Origin: Cryobacterium adonitolivorans
Lineage (GTDB): Bacteria > Actinomycetota > Actinomycetes > Actinomycetales > Microbacteriaceae
Direction of reading: 5' to 3'
DNA: 64,000 nucleotides
NCBI RefSeq assembly: GCF_004402695.1
Contig: NZ_SOFL01000052.1
Location: forward strand, 16,513 to 80,512
Positions 59,220-64,000 of this stretch are shown in pieces. A model generated the notes under the pieces. That model saw nothing but the letters and a program-made list of their open reading frames with translations, was not told where the DNA came from and ran no database searches. The translations under genes and the position numbers were made by a program. The number at the start of each line of letters is the position of its first letter. The stretch's first letter is position 1.

Positions 59220-59558
59220 ATGTCACCACTTCGAAGGGGACGTCCCGGGCTCCTGGGCATGGCCGCGCGAACAGCGGTCGTCGCCGGCACTGCAACGGCC
59301 GTGAGCGGCAATGTGCAGCGGCGGCAACAGGGCAGGGCCCAGGACGCCCAGGCCCAGGCCCAGGCGGATGCCGATGCACAGGCCCAGGCCGAGTACGACG
59401 CCCAGCAGCAGCAGCAGCAGCAGCAGCCGGCGGCGCCGCCGCAGGCCTCCGGCGATTCCGCGTTGCTCGACCAGCTGAACCAGCTGTCCCAACTTCACAA
59501 TGCCGGAGTGCTCAGCGACACGGAGTTTACGGCCGCGAAGGCAAAATTGCTGGCCTGA
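59220..59558 (+). CDS. SHOCT domain protein with Gln-rich linker
   Basis: 112 residues. A basic, Ala/Gly-rich N-terminus with one hydrophobic stretch (MAARTAVVAGTATAVSG) is followed by an Ala/Gln/Asp linker, eight consecutive Gln from a CAG run at 59402-59425, and a C-terminal SHOCT domain (LLDQLNQLSQLHNAGVLSDTEFTAAKAKLLA). SHOCT domains mediate oligomerisation. It sits 72 nt after DUF6325 and 122 nt before the flotillin gene. Confidence 0.85.
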   Translation: MSPLRRGRPGLLGMAARTAVVAGTATAVSGNVQRRQQGRAQDAQAQAQADADAQAQAEYDAQQQQQQQQPAAPPQASGDSALLDQLNQLSQLHNAGVLSDTEFTAAKAKLLA

Positions 59559-59680
59559 GGAGAGAATCAGCCGTTCTGACGCCGCACGCCGGGGCGCGGG
59601 ACCGCTAGCCTACGTGGAGGGAGCGGGGCCCTTCTGGCTGCGCGACGTCACGTTCGCCTGGCGCGGACCGGAAGGAACAC

Positions 59681-61141
59681 ATGTTTGAACTCCTCAGTCC
59701 GATAATCGGTACCGTCTTCCTCGTCATCGTGGTGGGGGTGATCGTTCTCGTCTACGCCCGCTCGGTGTACAAGAATGCCGGCCCGGACGAAGCCCTCGTG
59801 ATCACCGGCAAGAAGTCGAAGAAGACTATTGTCGACGGCGCCACCCTTGAGGAGTCCGGCCAGCGTGTTGTGCACGGCCAGGGCGTGTTCATCACCCCGT
59901 TCTTCCAGAAGGCCTTCAAGATCAGCCTGCGCAGCCGAGCCATCGAGATCACGGCCGTAGCCCAGGACCGCAATGGCATCACGTTGACTGTCGAGGCCGT
60001 CGCGATCGTGAAGGTCGGCGACGACCCCACCGCCATCCGCGCCGCCGCCCAACGCTTCACCGGCCAGGACAAGAACATCGACAACTTCGCGCAAGAAGTC
60101 CTCAGCGGATCGTTGCGGTCGTCGATCGGCGCCACCGACGTCATGACCATTATCCAGAAGCGCGATGAGCTCGGCACGTCGGTGCTCGCCACCGCCCGGG
60201 AATCCCTCGCCAACCAGGGCGTCGACGTCGACTCGTTCGAGATCAAGGGCATCACCGACGCGAACGACTATATCCGTGACCTCGGTCGCGCCGAGCAGGC
60301 CAAGGTGCGCCGTCAGGCCGAGGTGGCCGAGCACCAGGCAAACCGGGAGGCGCAGGAAGCGTCGATCATCGCCGAGCAGGCCGTGGCCGAAGCCCAGAAC
60401 ACCCTGGCGCTGCGCAAGGCGGCCCTCCAGCTCGACACCGACAAGGCATCCGCCGAGGCTGCCGCGGCCAAACCGCTCGCCGAGGCGAAGGCCCAGCAGA
60501 ACATCGTTCAGGAGCAGGAGCTGACGGCCAAGCGTCGCGCCAGCCTGCGCAAGGCGGAGCTTGACTCCGAGGTCAACGCCGTGGCCGACGCCGACGCGTA
60601 CCGCGTGCGGGTCTCCGCCGCCGCTGCCGCCGAGGCCCGCGTCGCGGCGGCCAACGCCGACCGCGACAGCCGGGTGGCGTCTGCCGAGGCCATTCGGGCG
60701 GAAGGACAGGCCAACGCCGACGCCATCCTGGCCCGCGGTTCGGCCGAGGCCGAGGCCACCCGCCTCAGCGCCCAGGCCGTGGCCGAGCAGTCCGAGGCGC
60801 TCATCCAGTTGCGCCTCGTCGAGATGCTGCCGAAGATCGCGCACGAGCTGGCAGCCCCGATGGGCAACATCGACCAGCTCACCGTGATCTCCACCGATGG
60901 TGCGAGCCAGCTCAGCAAGAACGTCGCCTCCGGCTTCACCGAGGTCGACGCGGTGCTGAACTCGACCATGGGCGTGGGCATCAAGGACTTGCTCGGCGGC
61001 CTGATCGGCGGAACTGCTGCCGGTACGGCATTGGCGAAGGCCCAGGCCGGCGACGGGTTCGTACCCGCACGGGTGCCGGTCCCGGTAGCTGCCGACACTG
61101 ACGCCATTCACAGCGACGCCGTTCACAGCGACGCCGTCTAG
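59681..61141 (+). CDS. Flotillin-like SPFH domain protein
   Basis: 486 residues. N-terminal membrane helix (about 5-26, SPIIGTVFLVIVVGVIVLVYA) and SPFH domain (GPDEALVITGKKSKKT, FQKAFKISLRSRAIEITAVAQDRNGITLTVEAVAIVKVGD) are followed by a long Ala/Glu/Gln-rich coiled coil (VAEHQANREAQEAS to AEAIRAEGQANADA) and a hydrophobic, Gly-rich C-terminus. Flotillins scaffold membrane microdomains. The neighbouring SHOCT and DUF6325 genes and the distal pspA operon suggest envelope functions. The ATG follows GGAAGGAAC. Its TAG stop begins a TAGGCT -10. Confidence 0.93.
   Translation: MFELLSPIIGTVFLVIVVGVIVLVYARSVYKNAGPDEALVITGKKSKKTIVDGATLEESGQRVVHGQGVFITPFFQKAFKISLRSRAIEITAVAQDRNGITLTVEAVAIVKVGDDPTAIRAAAQRFTGQDKNIDNFAQEVLSGSLRSSIGATDVMTIIQKRDELGTSVLATARESLANQGVDVDSFEIKGITDANDYIRDLGRAEQAKVRRQAEVAEHQANREAQEASIIAEQAVAEAQNTLALRKAALQLDTDKASAEAAAAKPLAEAKAQQNIVQEQELTAKRRASLRKAELDSEVNAVADADAYRVRVSAAAAAEARVAAANADRDSRVASAEAIRAEGQANADAILARGSAEAEATRLSAQAVAEQSEALIQLRLVEMLPKIAHELAAPMGNIDQLTVISTDGASQLSKNVASGFTEVDAVLNSTMGVGIKDLLGGLIGGTAAGTALAKAQAGDGFVPARVPVPVAADTDAIHSDAVHSDAV
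61105..61134 (+). repeat. 15-nt tandem duplication at the flotillin 3' end
   Basis: CRTTCACAGCGACGC twice, coding HSDAV twice, immediately before the stop codon. Confidence 0.85.
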
Positions 61142-61144
61142 GCT
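61139..61144 (+). promoter_or_regulatory. -10 element TAGGCT made from the flotillin stop codon
   Basis: The TAG stop plus GCT form the hexamer; six bases later is the GTG at 61151. Confidence 0.5.
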
Positions 61145-61150
61145 CACACC

Positions 61151-61879
61151 GTGTCAGAACCTTGGCCTATTTCGGCCGTCGCCCCGCCGCTGGCCGGCCG
61201 GGCGACGGCCAGTCAGCGGTGGTCTGACCTGGTTTTTCTGCATTGGCGGGTCGACGCGGACCAGGTGGCGCCGCTGCTCCCGGCCGGACTCCGGCCCGAT
61301 GTCTACGATGGGTCGAGCTGGGTCGGCCTGATCCCGTTCGTCCTGGATCGCGCCACGGTGTTCGGCAGTGCACCGATACCGTACTTCGGCGCGTTCATCG
61401 AGGTGAATGTGCGCCTCTACGCAGTCGATTCGCGCGGGAGGCGCGGCGTGGTATTCGTGTCGCTCGAGGCGTCCAGGCTCGCTGCGGTGCTCGCAGCCCG
61501 CGCCATCTTCGCGCTCCCGTACGTATGGTCACGAACACGGCTGGAGGTGGCGGCGGGGGAGTACCGCTACTCATCCTCCCGCCACCTCGCCGCGCACGCC
61601 CACACGCGGATCGTCGCCCGACCGACGGGCCATCCCGTCGTCGACGATTCGCTGGCCGACTTCCTCACCGCCCGCTGGGCGCTGTTCACCCGGGTCCGTG
61701 GCCGAACCCTCCGGTTGCGTAACCACCACCAGCCGTGGCGCCTGTACACCGCGGAGCTGGTCTCCATCGAAGACACCCTGCTGTCCGAAGCCGGCTTTCC
61801 CGGGTTGGCGGGATCCCGTGCACCGGATTCGGTGCTCTACTCGCCAGGGGTCACAACCTGGTTCGGCGCCCGGGACTAA
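61151..61879 (+). CDS. YqjF family protein (DUF2071)
   Basis: 242 residues of DUF2071: ASQRWSDLVFLHWRVDADQVAPLLPAGLRPDVYDGSSWVGLIPF, EVNVRLYAVDSRGRRGVVFVSLEASRLAAVLAARAIFALPYVW and the C-terminal YSPGVTTWFGAR. The fold resembles acetoacetate decarboxylase-like barrels; the function is unknown. GTG is the start, without a ribosome site, 9 nt after the flotillin stop. It converges on the methyltransferase gene. Confidence 0.9.
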   Translation: MSEPWPISAVAPPLAGRATASQRWSDLVFLHWRVDADQVAPLLPAGLRPDVYDGSSWVGLIPFVLDRATVFGSAPIPYFGAFIEVNVRLYAVDSRGRRGVVFVSLEASRLAAVLAARAIFALPYVWSRTRLEVAAGEYRYSSSRHLAAHAHTRIVARPTGHPVVDDSLADFLTARWALFTRVRGRTLRLRNHHQPWRLYTAELVSIEDTLLSEAGFPGLAGSRAPDSVLYSPGVTTWFGARD

Positions 61880-61915
61880 CCGGCCGCCTCCCACCGTGTC
61901 CAAACCTACCGACGG

Positions 61916-62560
61916 CTACCGACGGCGCGCGGAGACGACGGCATCGGTGAGAGTGATGACAGTGCCGCCCGGGTCCTTCGTCGCTCGTGGCCGGGATTCC
62001 GCCACATCCACGTGCCACAGTGCCGAGTCGAGGCTCGCTGCCACTTCCGCTGCGGTGAAGAACATGTCGGCCGGGGGCGTGTGCCCCTGGTGGTGCGAGT
62101 CCGAGACGTCGTGCCCGACGATAAGCAGGGTGCCGCCCGCGGCCACTGCGCTCGCGAGCCTGCGGAAGAGAGTCGTCCTCTGCACGGACGGCAAGTGCAT
62201 GAACTGGGCGCTGACCAGGTCGAAGGTGCCTTCCGGGGGAGCCCACGCGGTGAAGTCGTGGTGCTCCCACAGGATCCGGTTTGCGATGGCCGCGGATTCG
62301 GCCGGGTCAACGCCGGCATTCCTGCTGCGGGCGGCGGCGCGTTCGAGGGCGACGGCCGAGAAGTCAGCGGCTGTGACCGTCCAGCCCCTGGACGCCAACC
62401 AGATTGCGTCTGCGCCCTCGCCGCAGCCGATGTCCAAGGCGGAGCCCGCCGGCAGGGCCAGGGTCTCGCTGACCAGGACCGGGTTGGGCGCACCGCTCCA
62501 GACATCGTTGCCTGCGCCGTAGCGTTCGTCCCAATAGGTCTGGTCGAAGTTGTCGCTCAT
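61916..62560 (-). CDS. Class I SAM-dependent methyltransferase
   Basis: 214 residues. YWDERYGAGNDVWSGAPNPVLV at the N-terminus, SAM motif I ALDIGCGEGADAIWLASRGW, VTAADFSAVALERA (motif II) and FDLVSAQFMHLP (motif IV). The pattern is that of small-molecule methyltransferases of the thiol/tellurite-resistance group; the substrate is unknown. Its ATG overlaps the stop of the flavoprotein gene (ATGA), so the two enzymes are made together and probably act on the same class of compound. Confidence 0.88.
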   Translation of the reverse strand: MSDNFDQTYWDERYGAGNDVWSGAPNPVLVSETLALPAGSALDIGCGEGADAIWLASRGWTVTAADFSAVALERAAARSRNAGVDPAESAAIANRILWEHHDFTAWAPPEGTFDLVSAQFMHLPSVQRTTLFRRLASAVAAGGTLLIVGHDVSDSHHQGHTPPADMFFTAAEVAASLDSALWHVDVAESRPRATKDPGGTVITLTDAVVSARRR

Positions 62561-63711
62561 GGGTTCTGTCCTTCTGGGGTCGGAACGGGCTGGGGATCAA
62601 GGCCGTGTCGGCGATCGCCGAGGACCGAACTGCTGTTTTGGGCCTCGTTAGCGGCCGAGAACGGATGGCGGTATGCCGCGACGGCGGTCTCCAGTTCTTC
62701 CGTGATGAGGTCGGAGTTGATCATTGTGGCCACGCCGAGTCCGGCGGCAGCGGCTACGACGACCTGTGCCATCAGGTTGCTGGCGTTGCCGGCCACCCAG
62801 ATTCCGGGCACCACGGCACCGCCGCTGACAACCCGCCCGGACTCGTCGCTTTCCAGGTGGGTGCCGACGCCCAGCGGATGGGGTGTCGAGGTCAGCCCGA
62901 GCCCGGCGAGGAAGTCGGTGCGGGACGTGAACGTCGGGGCGACCACAAGGGCCTGCAGGGAGATCAGGTGGCCGCTGGACAGGCGAACCCCGGCCAGCGC
63001 GTCGTCCTGCACCTCGAGGCCCGCGACCGGGCCGATCACGACGCTGATACCGCGGGCGGCGAGTTGCTCCCACTCTGCCTCGGTCGGACCGTGCTCCCGG
63101 GAAATCAAGCCGGCGGCGTCGAGCATGTCGCCGTGCAGGAACAGGGTGATGTTCCGGCTCCACTGGCGAAAGAGCAGCGCCTGGTGAACGGACTTCGGCC
63201 CGGTGCCGAGAATACCGATGGCCTGGTCGCGGACCTCCCAGCCGTGGCAGTACGGGCAGTGCAGCACGTCCCGTCCCCACCGCTCGCCGAGCCCGGGAAT
63301 ATCGGGGAGTTCGTCGACGAGCCCGGTCGCCACCAAGAGCCGGCGTCCCGACACGGTGCTGCCGTCATTCAGGGTGACAGTGAAGCCGTCCGGCGAGCGT
63401 CGGCTGTCGACGGCCCGGCCCGCCACGAACTCCGCACCGTAGGAGCGGCCTTCTTCCTGGCCGAGGCGCACCAACTCGGCGGGGCGCAGGCCGTCGCGGG
63501 TGAGGAAACTGTGCACGCCGTCGGCGGGTGCGTTGCGCGGCTGCCCGCTGTCGACGACAACCACCGAACGTCGCGCCCGTCCGAGCACCACAGCGGCACT
63601 GAGTCCTGCCGCTCCGCCGCCGATGATGACGACGTCGTGGGTCTGCGTGTGCGTTGGCGACTCCGCACGAGGAGGACTGGGGAGAGCTGAAGGCGTGCCG
63701 TGGCTGGTCAT
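62557..63711 (-). CDS. Thioredoxin-reductase-like FAD/NAD(P) oxidoreductase
   Basis: 384 residues. FAD-binding VVIIGGGAAGLSAAVVLGRARRSVVVVDSG, the redox pair in CPYCHGWEVRD, NAD(P)-binding GILGTGPKS and the C-terminal GIWVAGNASNLMAQVVVAAAAG. CPYCHG is seen in TrxR-like enzymes, including the dithiol oxidases of epidithio antibiotic pathways, not in classical TrxB (CATC). ATG 63711 is chosen because the upstream promoter places the RNA start there. It is first in the operon with the methyltransferase. Confidence 0.9.
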   Translation of the reverse strand: MTSHGTPSALPSPPRAESPTHTQTHDVVIIGGGAAGLSAAVVLGRARRSVVVVDSGQPRNAPADGVHSFLTRDGLRPAELVRLGQEEGRSYGAEFVAGRAVDSRRSPDGFTVTLNDGSTVSGRRLLVATGLVDELPDIPGLGERWGRDVLHCPYCHGWEVRDQAIGILGTGPKSVHQALLFRQWSRNITLFLHGDMLDAAGLISREHGPTEAEWEQLAARGISVVIGPVAGLEVQDDALAGVRLSSGHLISLQALVVAPTFTSRTDFLAGLGLTSTPHPLGVGTHLESDESGRVVSGGAVVPGIWVAGNASNLMAQVVVAAAAGLGVATMINSDLITEELETAVAAYRHPFSAANEAQNSSSVLGDRRHGLDPQPVPTPEGQNP

Positions 63712-63717
63712 GTCACC

Positions 63718-63746
63718 ATGCTGAAGCGCTTCCCCGGGATTGACAA
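63718..63746 (-). promoter_or_regulatory. Promoter TTGTCA-17-CAGCAT for the flavoprotein operon
   Basis: On the minus strand TTGTCA (63741-63746), a 17-base spacer and CAGCAT (63718-63723), six bases before the ATG at 63711. The -35 lies in the near-palindrome AATTCAATTTGTCAAT. Confidence 0.55.
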
Positions 63747-63808
63747 ATTGAATTGCCGAATTAGCAAGTGACTGCGGCCGGGCCTCGCTCCACATGGGAG
63801 GAGAATCG

Positions 63809-64000
63809 CTAGAAGGGCGGTGGATCTTCGGGTAGGTCGCTCGTCCGAGGTCCAGCTTGTGGTGTGGCTGGTAGTGGGGCGGGGTCAGGCGTCGGGGTCA
63901 GTGTGGGTGGTGGTCCGAGGGTGGTTTCGGGGTAGGTGCGGTGGGTTTGGCCGGCCGGTGAGGTCCAGCGCAGGACCCCGCCCGGTTCTTGGACTACGTC
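63809..64000 (-). CDS. C-terminal fragment of a DUF222/HNH endonuclease-type protein (cut by window edge)
   Basis: 63 codons before a TAG at 63809-63811, entering from the right edge in frame. The translation contains VLRWTSPAGQTHRTYP, the region after the HNH centre, then a Pro-rich tail ending LPEDPPPF, the usual last residues of the actinobacterial 13E12/DUF222 HNH family. These genes are abundant and multi-copy in Microbacteriaceae. The catalytic HNH residues are outside the window, so activity cannot be judged. Confidence 0.85.
   Translation of the reverse strand, partial: DVVQEPGGVLRWTSPAGQTHRTYPETTLGPPPTLTPTPDPAPLPATPQAGPRTSDLPEDPPPF

Overview
The window is a gene-dense, high-GC chromosomal segment of an actinomycete, most probably a member of the Microbacteriaceae (a Cryobacterium-like genome is my best guess). 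The evidence is the conserved actinobacterial gene order rplU-rpmA-obgE-proB-proA-nadD-rsfS, the blocks sepH / DUF4193 / DUF3093 / dut-DUF3710-DUF3159-acnA-dxs and DUF3000-rnd-thiolase-fadB, and the C-terminal piece of a DUF222/HNH protein at the right edge. The family-level name is inference from gene content, not from a database search. I see no prophage, insertion sequence, CRISPR array, rRNA or origin, and no gene-free stretch longer than about 300 bases.

Layout. 1-3.4 kb: a metal-type permease, its DUF1980 partner and an anchored Ig-like/propeller protein. 3.4-11.6 kb: DUF4031, then ribosomal proteins L21 and L27, Obg GTPase, two tandem glutamate 5-kinases, ProA, NadD and RsfS, ending at tRNA-Ala(GGC) and a strong terminator. 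11.9-16.3 kb: PspA with a membrane partner, YjdM, a SOUL protein, a YchJ-like protein and a PLP Cys/Met enzyme. 16.3-28.4 kb: an ABC-F ATPase, two flavin enzymes, then glgX-treY-treZ (glycogen debranching and trehalose synthesis from maltooligosaccharides) with a small HTH protein. 28.4-33 kb: MpaB-like, YceI, TMEM175-type channel, FUSC and AlkZ-like proteins. 33-43.7 kb: SepH, DUF4193, DUF3093, dUTPase, DUF3710, DUF3159, aconitase, DXP synthase and a MerR-aldo/keto reductase fusion. 43.8-53.5 kb: beta-oxidation FadB and thiolase, RNase D, DUF3000, an alpha/beta hydrolase, SufE with a sulfurtransferase, and ZapE. 53.5-64 kb: Amt ammonium transporter, an orphan MazF-like protein, a large LuxR (LAL) regulator, DUF6325, SHOCT, flotillin and DUF2071 proteins, a methyltransferase with a TrxR-like flavoprotein, and the edge HNH fragment.

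Three signals run across the window and are not explained by any single gene. (1) Many genes have a TANNNT -10 element exactly six (once seven) bases before ATG or GTG, the layout of leaderless transcripts. In two of them the -10 is built from the upstream gene's TAG stop codon. (2) Short imperfect tandem repeats of 13-18 nt, mostly 15 nt, each of unrelated sequence, occur at gene ends, inside genes and between genes at more than ten loci. (3) Several well-formed operators can be read directly: a four-element GlnR-type box before amt, a MerR operator in a 19-bp spacer before the MerR-AKR fusion, an 18-bp palindrome before aconitase, and the same TATGC-N4-GCATA element before two unlinked genes (the flavin monooxygenase and yceI).
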